Assembly: GCA_011065225.1 (NCBI GenBank)
Contig: JAAKFC010000032.1
Location: 1-11,134, forward strand
DNA length: 11,134 bases
Direction: 5' to 3'
From: Chlamydiota bacterium
GTDB taxonomy: Bacteria; Chlamydiota; Chlamydiia; Chlamydiales; Rhabdochlamydiaceae
Part shown: piece after piece, positions 1 through 5,501 of the stretch
How the letters are laid out: each line of letters begins with the position of its first letter
How positions within the stretch are numbered: the stretch's first letter is position 1
The notes under the pieces: model-generated
The model's input: the letters and a program-made list of their open reading frames with translations, nothing else
Databases searched by the model: none
Told to the model about the DNA's origin: nothing
Translations under genes and position numbers: made by a program

Positions 1-120
1 GGGTTGTTTCTTAAGTGGGGCATCTTCCATCAGAAGCAACTGCGAAACTGAAGATGATAAGCATGTAGTCATTTATGCTGAAGTTGGCTAAGGACGAGAG
101 TTCGATTCTCTCCACCTCCA
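1..120 (+). ncRNA. ssrA: tmRNA, 3' part (5' end outside window)
   Basis: This is the 3' part of transfer-messenger RNA, which rescues stalled ribosomes by trans-translation. The segment TAAGCATGTAGT at 58-69 matches the conserved strand before the tRNA-like domain of tmRNA (E. coli has AAGCATGTAGT). It is followed by GGACGAGAG and a T-arm: stem GAGAG 96-100 with CTCTC 108-112, loop TTCGATT 101-107. The acceptor 3' strand is CACCTCC 113-119, with discriminator A120. CCA is not encoded (the next bases are ATA), so it would be added after transcription. A strong intrinsic terminator follows at once. The tag-coding part and the 5' acceptor strand lie upstream of the window, so the tag peptide cannot be read. 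The last 23 bases are duplicated at 2475-2497. Confidence 0.85.
98..120 (+). repeat. Putative attachment site at ssrA 3' end (attL-like)
   Basis: These 23 bp cover the T-loop and the acceptor 3' strand of ssrA and are identical to 2475-2497 in the same orientation. Identity stops on both sides (A97 against C2474, A121 against T2498). The 3' end of ssrA is a well-known target of tyrosine-recombinase elements, which carry a copy of the target and so leave the gene intact. The direct repeat is seen in the sequence; its reading as an att site is inference. Confidence 0.75.
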
Positions 121-122
121 AT

Positions 123-150
123 AAGGTCGGGAAATATCCCGACCTTTTTT
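123..150 (+). terminator. Intrinsic terminator of ssrA
   Basis: A perfect 9-bp hairpin, AAGGTCGGG (123-131) with CCCGACCTT (138-146) around the loop AAATAT, runs into TTTTTT at 145-150. It lies 2 bases after the ssrA 3' end, as expected for termination of the tmRNA precursor. If the att model is right, this terminator came in with the element. Confidence 0.88.
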
Positions 151-167
151 ATAAGAAAAGGTATTCA

Positions 168-677
168 ATGCTTGAACAATTACTTAAAATAGGTACATTC
201 CTTAAAACTAAATTCTCCTGGACGAGGATTGCTTCGTCAGATTCCAACGCCTCCGCAGAGAACAAAAATGGAAATGCAGGAGCCTCGACTGGAGACTATA
301 GCCCTGTCCAGTTTGCAAAACGTGATATTTACAATATTAGCACAAATATCACAGCCATAGATAACGCAGAAGCTTGGGATCTCCTAATAGACTGCTTTTC
401 CGATAAGTGCATAGAACGGCTCATTGAAGACATTAAGGATTCCAAGGCGCAAGTTCATATGAAAAATTATAATGGTCCTGGGAAGAAAAAATGGATTACG
501 GGTAAATTTAAAAAGATCCCCATGCATGCCAAAGATCCAAAAGCCCAAGTTTTAGTGAAAATAAAAACAAATGCCATCGAATCTTTGGATGTTTTTATAA
601 ATACAAAAGATGAAGATTTATTCCGTGCAGCTTGGTGTTCACTTCGTGACGAGCTTATATCTCTCAAAGGGCTTTAA
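168..677 (+). CDS. Hypothetical protein, first gene after ssrA
   Basis: This encodes a 169-residue protein I do not recognise. The frame is open from upstream of ssrA's end, but those codons lie in the tmRNA and its terminator. The ATG at 168 is therefore the likely start, with AAAAGG about 6 bases upstream as a ribosome binding site. The N-terminus (MLEQLLKIGTFLKTKF) could be an amphipathic helix but is not a clear signal peptide. Residues about 20-42 are Asn/Ser/Ala/Gly-rich and look like a linker. A folded C-terminal part follows, rich in Lys and Asp, with the pattern AEAWDLLIDCFSDKCIERLI. No cysteine pairs, nucleotide-binding motif or HTH are evident. The gene sits alone between two terminators and inside the ssrA direct repeats, so it is probably element cargo. 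No function can be assigned. Confidence 0.6.
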   Translation: MLEQLLKIGTFLKTKFSWTRIASSDSNASAENKNGNAGASTGDYSPVQFAKRDIYNISTNITAIDNAEAWDLLIDCFSDKCIERLIEDIKDSKAQVHMKNYNGPGKKKWITGKFKKIPMHAKDPKAQVLVKIKTNAIESLDVFINTKDEDLFRAAWCSLRDELISLKGL

Positions 678-689
678 CAACTCGAAACG

Positions 690-712
690 AAAAGTTCTGA
701 ACGCGTCTCTCC
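690..712 (+). repeat. 23-bp direct repeat, copy 1
   Basis: These 23 bases are identical to 7764-7786 in the same orientation. The core is AGTTCTGAACGCGTCTCTCC. Here the sequence continues as CCATCATG; the other copy continues as ACCTCCA, the ssrA-like ending. Both copies are followed by an intrinsic terminator. This may be the end of an RNA gene or a recombination site; the sequence alone does not decide. Confidence 0.7.
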
Positions 713-724
713 CCATCATGTTTT

Positions 725-760
725 AAGACTTCGCTTTTCGGAGTGAAGTCTTTTGTTTTT
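725..760 (+). terminator. Intrinsic terminator after the first hypothetical gene
   Basis: A hairpin pairs AAGACTTCGC (725-734) with GTGAAGTCTT (743-752), including one G-T pair, around an 8-base loop. TTTTGTTTTT follows. It ends plus-strand transcription of the gene ending at 677, or of whatever RNA ends in the 690-712 repeat. Confidence 0.8.
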
Positions 761-1084
761 AAGTGATTGTCTCATGAAAATCACTTTCAAAAATTCACCG
801 CACCAACACCAATTTACGCATTTTTTACGCACAAGACTGGATGAAACAGTACCCAAATCTTCGTCCTTGGCCAGCACCTCAGGTCAAAAGTCTTGGCGAT
901 GCATTTCAGAAGTTTCCTATAGATATACTAGGCTGGTTTTTCTGAGATCTAATTCAACCAACCTTTATTAAATACTTTAGTTTAATCATTAATTATTTTA
1001 CCGTTTTTTATTTATGATTTATTTGCTATTATTTGATTTAATTCGAAAAGATTTATAATTACGAATAAATTATTTTATTTTTTC
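761..1084. other. Gene-poor AT-rich stretch with a possible coding relic
   Basis: I see no convincing gene here. The frame 778-945 is open and ends in a stretch starting MKQYPNLRPWPAPQ (from the ATG at 841) and closing with DILGWFF and a stop. It has no usable upstream start or ribosome binding site and could be the C-terminal relic of a lost gene. From about 950 to 1084 the DNA is strongly AT-rich, which would suit a promoter for the exported-protein genes that follow, but no single promoter stands out. It contains the TTTACGC repeat listed separately at 811-838. Confidence 0.4.
811..838 (+). repeat. Paired TTTACGC motif, copy 1
   Basis: Two TTTACGC heptamers lie 11 bases apart (starting 813 and 824). 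The surrounding 28 bp resembles 2336-2363, which has the same pair at the same spacing: AATTTACGCA is identical, then TTTACGC again after five variable bases. Paired short direct repeats near an att site can be recombinase arm-binding sites, but no integrase is present to support that. Confidence 0.5.
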
Positions 1085-1318
1085 TTGCTACCAATTTTGG
1101 GAACCTCTTTTTTATTTGGTTGGGATGGCTACGATTATGAAAAAGGTGAATGCATTGAAATCGGAAAAGGCAATCTTGTCCGAAAATACAAAGACATCGA
1201 AGTTTATCATTATGGAGATAGTTGCTACCACAATGAAGAAGTTCAAGGATTCCACGGCAAAGAACTAAAAACCTATGACTAAGACACAGGTGAATATCAC
1301 TATTATGAAATGGATTAA
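1085..1318 (+). pseudogene. DUF5334-like small exported protein, interrupted by a stop
   Basis: The frame encodes a Tyr/Asp/Gly-rich sequence with a hydrophobic lead (LLPILGTSFLFG) and then WDGYDYEKGECIEIGKGNLV. An in-frame TAA at 1280-1282 interrupts it. Reading on in the same frame gives DTGEYHYYEMD and then a second TAA at 1316-1318, and this tail continues the style of the protein exactly. From memory, the pattern resembles small exported proteins of the DUF5334 type, which end in a similar YDYDTGEYR..EMD tail. There is no ATG: the frame is open from 1037, and only a TTG at 1085 or other weak starts are available, so the 5' end may also be damaged. The next gene begins 15 bases after the second stop, which suggests one former transcription unit. 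A sequencing error or a readthrough stop cannot be excluded. Confidence 0.6.
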
Positions 1319-1333
1319 AGAAGGAGAAGGAAT

Positions 1334-1615
1334 ATGTTTAAGCATTTGAAAACTGGAGTGTTCTACTCAGCCCTTTTGGCTGCAGCTATTTTTTCTGTGG
1401 GAGAATTGAGTGCTGCACCGAGAAAATCTTATAGCACAAAAGCCTATTCAACCAAAAGCTACAACAAAAAGCCCTACTCAAAGAAGGCCCCTTATGCAGG
1501 TTATGGAAAACCAAGTAAGGTTAATGGCTTGCCAAAAACCAAAATTACTTCAGGTCATGTAAAAAAAACCAGCAAAGGTTACACATATGTAAATCCTTAT
1601 GCTAGGAGTAGGTAA
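1334..1615 (+). CDS. Small exported Lys/Tyr/Ser-rich protein
   Basis: This encodes 93 residues. The ATG at 1334 follows a strong ribosome binding region, AAGGAGAAGG at 1321-1330. The N-terminus is a Sec signal peptide: positive start MFKHLKT, hydrophobic core about 9-23, and likely cleavage after ELSAA near residue 28. The mature part (about 65 residues) is low-complexity and very basic, with imperfect repeats of the type K-x-YSTK / YNKK / YSKK. The C-terminal motif SGHVKKTSKGYTYVNPYARS resembles the 'GHxRKxGTYVxPYxRS' tail seen in many small exported proteins. It is probably surface-exposed or cell-wall-associated, possibly nucleic-acid or polyanion binding because of its charge, but that is inference. 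It sits between the DUF5334-like relic and the Sel1-like gene, whose start lies 5 bases after its stop. Confidence 0.75.
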   Translation: MFKHLKTGVFYSALLAAAIFSVGELSAAPRKSYSTKAYSTKSYNKKPYSKKAPYAGYGKPSKVNGLPKTKITSGHVKKTSKGYTYVNPYARSR

Positions 1616-1620
1616 ATCAA

Positions 1621-2337
1621 ATGATAAATAGAATGATTTACATCCTATTCGCTTTCTTATTACCTGTATTGGCTTATCCTAATGTTGAAAAGCAACGCTC
1701 AACAAATAGTATTATAGAAGAATTTCCCTTAACTGAATCTGAAAAAGCTGACATCACAAAATTTCTAAAACAATCTAACCCTTCAGGTAATTTTGATTTA
1801 AATGTTATTCTTAAATCAGCTTATGAGGGTAATCCGATTGCAATGTACATAGCAGGACAATGTAGTTTAGGAGGTTCTGGCGGAACAACAATAAATAAAG
1901 ATGCAGCAAAGCTCTTTTTTAAAATGGCGGCATCTTTAGGTTATCCTCCTGCGCTTTATGAAATCTTTCAACTATACGCTACAGAAAAACGAGATCCTAT
2001 CCTCGCGTTGATTTATTTAAATTTAGTGATCAGTCAGGGCCACAAAGAATATAGAGAACTTTACTATCAGCAAACAGAATTTCTTGCCAAGTTAGTCGGC
2101 CCCAAGGTTGTCCAGGAAATTGAGCGAATTGCTCTTGAAAAAGCGATTAAAATTTCAAAAATACAGCAAAGCATTGATGAACGAAAAAACGAATATAAGC
2201 CAGCTATAAATTTGATGTCAGATAATCTGCTAAGCAATGATATTACCTACTCTTCCGAGAACTATTGGAAACCATTTTTTGAGTCAGAGCAAAAATGGAA
2301 AAGTTTCTTTCATGATAGCCCCCAAAGCGGTCGCTAA
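1621..2337 (+). CDS. Exported Sel1-like repeat protein
   Basis: This encodes 238 residues. The ATG follows the upstream stop by 5 bases, and AGGAG at 1604-1608 inside the previous gene's end can serve as ribosome binding site, so the two genes are probably co-translated. A signal peptide, MINRMIYILFAFLLPVLAYP, is clear. Residues about 63-146 hold Sel1-like (TPR-type) helical repeats: the marks are AYEGNPIAMYIAGQCSLGG, then the spacer INKDAAKLFFKMAASLGYPPALY, and a third, weaker unit ILALIYLNLVISQGH. Sel1 repeats mediate protein-protein contacts and are common in exported or effector-associated proteins of intracellular bacteria. The C-terminal about 90 residues are charged and helical with no recognised domain. 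The partner is unknown. Confidence 0.8.
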   Translation: MINRMIYILFAFLLPVLAYPNVEKQRSTNSIIEEFPLTESEKADITKFLKQSNPSGNFDLNVILKSAYEGNPIAMYIAGQCSLGGSGGTTINKDAAKLFFKMAASLGYPPALYEIFQLYATEKRDPILALIYLNLVISQGHKEYRELYYQQTEFLAKLVGPKVVQEIERIALEKAIKISKIQQSIDERKNEYKPAINLMSDNLLSNDITYSSENYWKPFFESEQKWKSFFHDSPQSGR

Positions 2338-2363
2338 TTTACGCACTATTTACGCCCTAGACC
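2336..2363 (+). repeat. Paired TTTACGC motif, copy 2
   Basis: TTTACGC occurs at 2338 and again 11 bases later, as in 811-838. It starts at the stop codon of the Sel1-like gene and lies about 110 bp before the second att-like copy. The rest of 2364-2474 shows no gene. Confidence 0.5.
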
Positions 2364-2474
2364 ACAAAAAACTGAGGCAAATGAAGTGAAAGCAGACCAA
2401 AACCTCACAACTTAACTGTCTGATTGTTTTCATGTTGTGTAATTTGGTTTATGCTGGTTTGCTAACTAGATAGC

Positions 2475-2497
2475 GAGTTCGATTCTCTCCACCTCCA
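2475..2497 (+). repeat. Second copy of the ssrA 3' end (attR-like)
   Basis: This is an exact 23-bp copy of 98-120, ending in CTCCACCTCCA. Upstream of it there is no tmRNA sequence, so it is only a 3' end. It is not followed by a terminator like that of ssrA. With 98-120 it delimits a 2.4-kb unit. Confidence 0.75.
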
Positions 2498-2551
2498 TAC
2501 GATCCATACCAGGATTGCCGAGAAGTTTTTGCTTTTTTTAATGTTAAAAAA

Positions 2552-2941
2552 TTATGAAGCGTAATATGGCGTTACCACCGCCCAAACTCTGTCGATTTTA
2601 TTTTCTTGATTGAGATGCCATATTCCACACACCCAACGGTGTCGCTTTTCCTCTGTTTTATTATCAATAGAAGATGAGTAGAAATTTACAGAGAGATGAT
2701 TATCTTCACCATGCACAATTTTTTTGATATCCAATGTGACATTTCTAAATTCTTCCTTCTGTCTCTTTGCTTCCTGTAACAAATCTTCGTAATTCATTCT
2801 AAGCTCAAGGGGCTGATTCTTTTCGTCAGAGACACTAATTGATTCAGTAAAATCTTCAGAATAGAAATCATCGAATCTACTCAAATCTTGGCTTTGCCAA
2901 ATACAATGAAACATTTCTTTAAAAAATTTCTCCGCGTCCAC
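2552..2941 (-). CDS. NTF2/SnoaL-like domain protein
   Basis: This encodes a 129-residue soluble protein. The start is GTG at 2941, supported by a strong AGGAGG Shine-Dalgarno (complement of 2947-2952) at good spacing. The layout fits the NTF2-like fold: an N-terminal helix (AEKFFKEMFHCIWQSQDLSRFDDFYSEDF) and then strands ending in HRWVCGIWHLNQENKIDRVWAVVTPY, which resembles the last beta strands of SnoaL-like polyketide cyclase and ketosteroid-isomerase-type proteins. Such domains bind small hydrophobic ligands or act as small enzymes or subunits. I see no pattern that fixes a substrate. The gene is alone on the minus strand between the second ssrA-like end and a further RNA-like 3' end at 3100. 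No terminator is obvious beyond an all-A/T inverted repeat near 2533-2551. Confidence 0.7.
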   Translation of the reverse strand: MDAEKFFKEMFHCIWQSQDLSRFDDFYSEDFTESISVSDEKNQPLELRMNYEDLLQEAKRQKEEFRNVTLDIKKIVHGEDNHLSVNFYSSSIDNKTEEKRHRWVCGIWHLNQENKIDRVWAVVTPYYAS

Positions 2942-3063
2942 AATCCCCTCCTAAGTAAAGTTCCATCTTACAAAGACATATAACCCAGTAGAGGACAATT
3001 TTTGAATTTTTTCATTCATTCAACGATTCCCAAAAAAAATGATTGTTTCTTCGAAAGATATAC

Positions 3064-3100
3064 CCTAATCCAGGATTAGGAACAAGTCCAACCACCTCCA
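3064..3100 (+). other. Decayed tRNA/tmRNA-like 3' end and hairpin
   Basis: Positions 3088-3100 read CCAAC CACCTCC A, which is a T-stem 3' strand, an acceptor 3' strand and a discriminator. The acceptor part is the same as in ssrA. The seven bases before (3081-3087, AACAAGT) resemble the T-loop TTCAAGT with two changes, and only three of five T-stem pairs remain. Just upstream, CCTAATC (3064-3070) and GATTAGG (3074-3080) form a perfect 7-bp hairpin with a 3-base loop. On the minus strand this hairpin could weakly end the Fic operon, though no T-run follows directly. The RNA-gene reading is tentative. Confidence 0.35.
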
Positions 3101-3119
3101 TTCTAATAAGCTTTCTCTT

Positions 3120-4094
3120 TTAGAAGTAGAGTTGGTCAAACTTGTATAGATTCTGATACGGTACTTTCAAATGTATATTGGGATGCCTTGGCGAATAGGG
3201 ATATCCACGCTTGTGCATCTCATAAGCTATTTCATACATATTGCAATTCAAGGCACACTCGAAAGGACAAAGACCTGATCGGTCACTTTCTTTGAATTTT
3301 GCACCATTATCTAAAAGCAGAGCAGCAATTTTTTTAAGCCCTAGATTTATGGCGATATTCAATGGAGAGTGACCATTATTTTCAACATCGTTTACATTGT
3401 AACCACGACGAACGGATGCTTTTACCAAACACTCAAGTCGCTCTCCTTCACATAGCTGCTTAAAAAAACTATGTCCTAGCAATTGGCTTAAAGCGAGATC
3501 TTTTGCCCCATGAGTTTCCATAAAGCAAATAAGCGGTTCCATATCTCCTTTATCAGCATTTTTTAACGCATCGATGTATGACTTTCGATGTTCTCCATCA
3601 CCTCCTAAATCAACCGGCCATTGAGGAGATGAGAGCCTGCAAGCTTTAAGAAAACGGTCAGCAACAAGCCTCGAAAATCTACCATTTCCATTAGGGAAAG
3701 GATGTATAAATACTAACCGATGATGGATCCATGCTGCTTGCTCTAATAAGGTCAACTCAACTGCATTCGATGACCAATAAGACACTTCAGCACAAAGATC
3801 TTCAAGATCGCTTCTAATTCTGTATGGAACGACACCCGGTATGGTATTTGTGGTCCTGAATCTTCCAGCCCAGTCCCATACTTCACCTAGCATATCAAGG
3901 TGGACTTTCTGTAAAAAACGAACAGTAAACCACTTTTGAGGCAGACCAATATTACCACTTAGATACTTCCGCGCAGCCTGGGAAATATTTTCGGCTTCAA
4001 CCAAGTTTAAATCTTGCTGAGTTCTGACCCACTCAGGAATTAAACCGCTAATATCATCAATTGGCGTAGCTCCCCTGGGATAATCAAATTTCAC
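3120..4094 (-). CDS. Fic-domain protein (mobile mystery protein B-like) with C-terminal ankyrin repeats
   Basis: This encodes 324 residues from GTG at 4094, whose GTGA overlaps the TGA stop of the upstream HTH gene and has GGAGAGAAGAG just before it. A GTG 15 bases further upstream is also in frame. Residues 1-195 match the family described as mobile mystery protein B: PRGATPIDD near the start, LIPEW, GEVWDWAGRFR, and the full Fic motif HPFPNGNGRFSR at about 131-142 with catalytic His131 and both Gly/Asn positions intact. Fic enzymes transfer AMP or related groups from nucleotides to target proteins. Family members usually end near the Fic core. Here about 130 further residues follow, with ankyrin-like repeats at about 220-300 (marks: NGHSPLNIAINLGLKKIAALLLDNGA and SGLCPFECALNCNMYEIAYEM). 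The target is unknown. A strict (S/T)xxxE(G/N) inhibitory motif was not found in the protein. Confidence 0.85.
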   Translation of the reverse strand: MKFDYPRGATPIDDISGLIPEWVRTQQDLNLVEAENISQAARKYLSGNIGLPQKWFTVRFLQKVHLDMLGEVWDWAGRFRTTNTIPGVVPYRIRSDLEDLCAEVSYWSSNAVELTLLEQAAWIHHRLVFIHPFPNGNGRFSRLVADRFLKACRLSSPQWPVDLGGDGEHRKSYIDALKNADKGDMEPLICFMETHGAKDLALSQLLGHSFFKQLCEGERLECLVKASVRRGYNVNDVENNGHSPLNIAINLGLKKIAALLLDNGAKFKESDRSGLCPFECALNCNMYEIAYEMHKRGYPYSPRHPNIHLKVPYQNLYKFDQLYF

Positions 4095-4564
4095 AACTCT
4101 TCTCTCCACAGCTCTGAACTGGAAGACTCCATCAATCTTTTTACTTCTTCTTTGATCATCTCATTAAGGAATTTTTGATCGGGAGTTTGCTCCTCTAAAC
4201 TCATTGTCCCTTTTAAATACTCCACTCTCGTTTTAGCTTTTTTCTCGGCTTGTCTTTGTCGAACTTCTTCCAAGTTAGCTCTCGGAACCGCAGTAATAAG
4301 CAAATCACATCCAAGTGCATCAAGAATCTTATGTAGAGTGGAAACAGTGGGCTGCTGGCGACCTGATTCAATCTTTGACAAAGTAGCTTGAGGTACAGAG
4401 GATCTCTCAGCCAGAACATGCTGTGACATAGTAAGCTGGACTCGAATCAATGCAATCAAACGCCCAATAGAAAGCCCCCTTTGATTCTCTCTCAAAATCC
4501 GTGCCGCATCTGCTATTTGCTCTAGCATTAACTTCTCTGAACTTTTAGCCTTCCTCATGATCAT
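4091..4564 (-). CDS. XRE-type HTH regulator (mobile mystery protein A-like)
   Basis: This encodes 157 residues from ATG 4564; an ATG two codons later, with GGGA at good spacing, is equally possible. An HTH domain of the Cro/C1 type spans about 36-90: ALIRVQLTMSQHVLAERSSV, then PQATLSKIESGRQQPTVSTL, then ALGCDLLITAVP. The following EVRQRQAEKKAKTRVEYL and the basic/acidic tail match the layout of mobile mystery protein A, which is regularly found directly upstream of the Fic-type protein B. Its likely jobs are to bind the operon promoter and to hold the Fic enzyme in check as an antitoxin-like partner; the second is inference. The two stop/start codons overlap, so translation is coupled. The ends TMSLEEQ and SSSSELW resemble, but do not fulfil, the Fic-inhibitory motif. 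Confidence 0.85.
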   Translation of the reverse strand: MIMRKAKSSEKLMLEQIADAARILRENQRGLSIGRLIALIRVQLTMSQHVLAERSSVPQATLSKIESGRQQPTVSTLHKILDALGCDLLITAVPRANLEEVRQRQAEKKAKTRVEYLKGTMSLEEQTPDQKFLNEMIKEEVKRLMESSSSELWREEL

Positions 4565-4587
4565 CCCATTAAAACCGATATGACCTT

Positions 4588-4616
4588 ATTATGTCATCTA
4601 TAACATCAAAACTCAA
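4588..4616 (-). promoter_or_regulatory. Predicted sigma70-type promoter of the HTH-Fic operon
   Basis: Read on the minus strand, TTGAGT (complement of 4611-4616) is followed after exactly 17 bases by CATAAT (complement of 4588-4593). These are good -35 and -10 matches. The start codon lies about 24 bases downstream of the -10 box, leaving a short leader. A short inverted repeat ATGAC (4580-4584) / GTCAT (4593-4597) brackets the -10 box. Confidence 0.6.
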
Positions 4617-4662
4617 TATATTTATTCTCCACAAGAATCGAAATTCTTTATTTTGATGTTAT
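4600..4662. promoter_or_regulatory. 12-bp inverted repeat, likely operator of the HTH-Fic operon
   Basis: ATAACATCAAAA (4600-4611) and TTTTGATGTTAT (4651-4662) are perfect reverse complements with a 39-bp spacer. The promoter-proximal arm fills the gap between the -10 and -35 boxes. Inside the spacer a smaller hairpin-like repeat occurs, AAGAAT (4633-4638) / ATTCTT (4643-4648). The placement suits autorepression by the HTH protein, possibly with two bound sites interacting; the binding itself is inference. Confidence 0.6.
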
Positions 4663-4865
4663 TTAAAATATCCAAATAAATGCAAGTCATTGATTTCAAG
4701 TGAATTGTAGCCCATTGCCGGAATTGGGTTCCACGGTGCGAACGAACTCGGTATCTAGTATCCTACTAAGACTAAAAAACTTAATCCTACAGTGAACCTC
4801 ACATCCTCCCTAGGAACGAACTTGTAAGGAATTCTTACAAGTTGCCGAATAATGAGTGGTGGTTT
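4663..4865. other. Gene-free stretch with a 10-bp palindromic hairpin
   Basis: I find no gene. AACTTGTAAG (4819-4828) and CTTACAAGTT (4834-4843) form a perfect 10-bp inverted repeat around GAATT. No T-run follows on either strand, so it is not a normal terminator and may be an operator, a folded RNA or a mobile-element remnant. The motif GAACGAACT occurs twice, at about 4738 and 4815. The stretch may be leftover insertion-sequence DNA. Confidence 0.35.
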
Positions 4866-5199
4866 TGACCTTGCCCCTTTCTTTGGTCCATTTCTAATTA
4901 GAGGTTCCGGTTTTTGTTCCCTCATTAGCTAATAACGTTGATTTTCTTTCTCAAGGACTCGAAGCCACTTTATTTCGGCTATGGTCATCCCTCCATATTT
5001 GGCTTTCCAGTTGTAGTACGTGGGGGGCGAGATGCCGTGTTTCCTGCAGACTTCCTCTACCTTCAAGCCGGTCTTGGCTTCTTCTAGGACTTTGATGATT
5101 TGTTCTTCTGTGAATCTTTTTTTCATGTTCGTACTCCTTGGGTTACAAGTTTATACGAACCTCTAATTCTAGTTGGACCAGTTTATGGGGAGCAGGTCA
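4866..5199 (-). mobile_element. MITE-like relic of an IS3-family element
   Basis: The two ends are imperfect inverted repeats of about 44 bp. Both read TGACCT, then a C-rich block, TGGTCCA, five variable bases and AATTAGAGGTTC (left from 4866, right inward from 5199). Between them only the start of orfA and a short tail remain, so the 334-bp relic has lost orfB and cannot move by itself. The bases next to the two ends do not match, so no target duplication is visible. The right end abuts the broken ISAs1 fragment directly. Confidence 0.65.
4929..5126 (-). pseudogene. Truncated IS3-family OrfA (HTH transposase subunit)
   Basis: The 65 residues MKKRFTEEQIIKVLEEAK... match the N-terminal half of IS3-family OrfA: a helix-turn-helix (VEEVCRKHGISPPTYYNWKAKYGG) followed by the start of the leucine-zipper-like part (LRVLEKENQR). 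The normal continuation is missing. After ENQR the frame stops within one codon and the sequence goes straight into the element's terminal repeat, which marks a large internal deletion near 4935. Its ATG at 5126 has AAGGAG upstream and might still be expressed as a short DNA-binding peptide. Confidence 0.8.
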
Positions 5200-5413
5200 C
5201 TCCCTTTAAGCAAATGCCTAAAGGCTGAAGCCAGGGAAGCTGTGCTTGGGTCCAAAGGCTAACATCTTCCCAGTCTTCATAACCACAAAGTACAGCAAGA
5301 ATCGCTGAGCTAACAATGTCAGAAAGCGAATAGAGCTGGTTTCTTAATTTTCTGGGATCTGGAAGAACTGAAAAGAACTGCATGAAACTTGACTGTTTGA
5401 TTTTTGTATTCAT
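5183..5413 (-). pseudogene. N-terminal fragment of an ISAs1-family transposase
   Basis: About 70 residues match the start of ISAs1-type DDE transposases: FFSVLPDPRKLRNQLYSLSDIV, then AILAVLCGYEDWEDV and LPWLQPLGICLKGV. The full protein is several hundred residues and carries the catalytic DDE residues further on, all absent here. Matching stops at about 5200, where the IS3-type terminal repeat begins; the last residues (TCSP) are encoded by that repeat. The ATG at 5413 has a good GGAGGTG ribosome binding site. Confidence 0.8.
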
Positions 5414-5494
5414 TGTAACACCTCCGGTTAAAGGGTTACAAATCCTAAAAAAATCTTACGAAATGTCAAGAAATTTCTTCATGCGATTGCCCTG
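5200..5494 (-). mobile_element. ISAs1-family element, one end only
   Basis: This contains the transposase start, its upstream region, and at the outer edge CAGGGCAATCGCAT (complement of 5481-5494), which I take as the terminal inverted repeat of an ISAs1-type element. The other end is missing. The tip is only 7 bp from the stop codon of the beta-propeller gene, so the insertion hit just behind that gene. Confidence 0.6.
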
Positions 5495-5501
5495 GGTTTT
5501 T

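Noticed and set aside
75..167. Open frame extending the first hypothetical gene upstream to 75
   Set aside because: These codons lie inside the ssrA 3' end and its terminator hairpin; the ATG at 168 with AAAAGG is a better start.
753..971. 72-codon open frame with TTTACGC-encoded residues
   Set aside because: No ribosome binding site, no recognisable protein, begins inside the T-run of a terminator and overlaps repeated DNA.
2533..2551. A/T-only hairpin as terminator of the NTF2-like gene
   Set aside because: The stem is only A/T with a 2-base loop, too weak to call a terminator.
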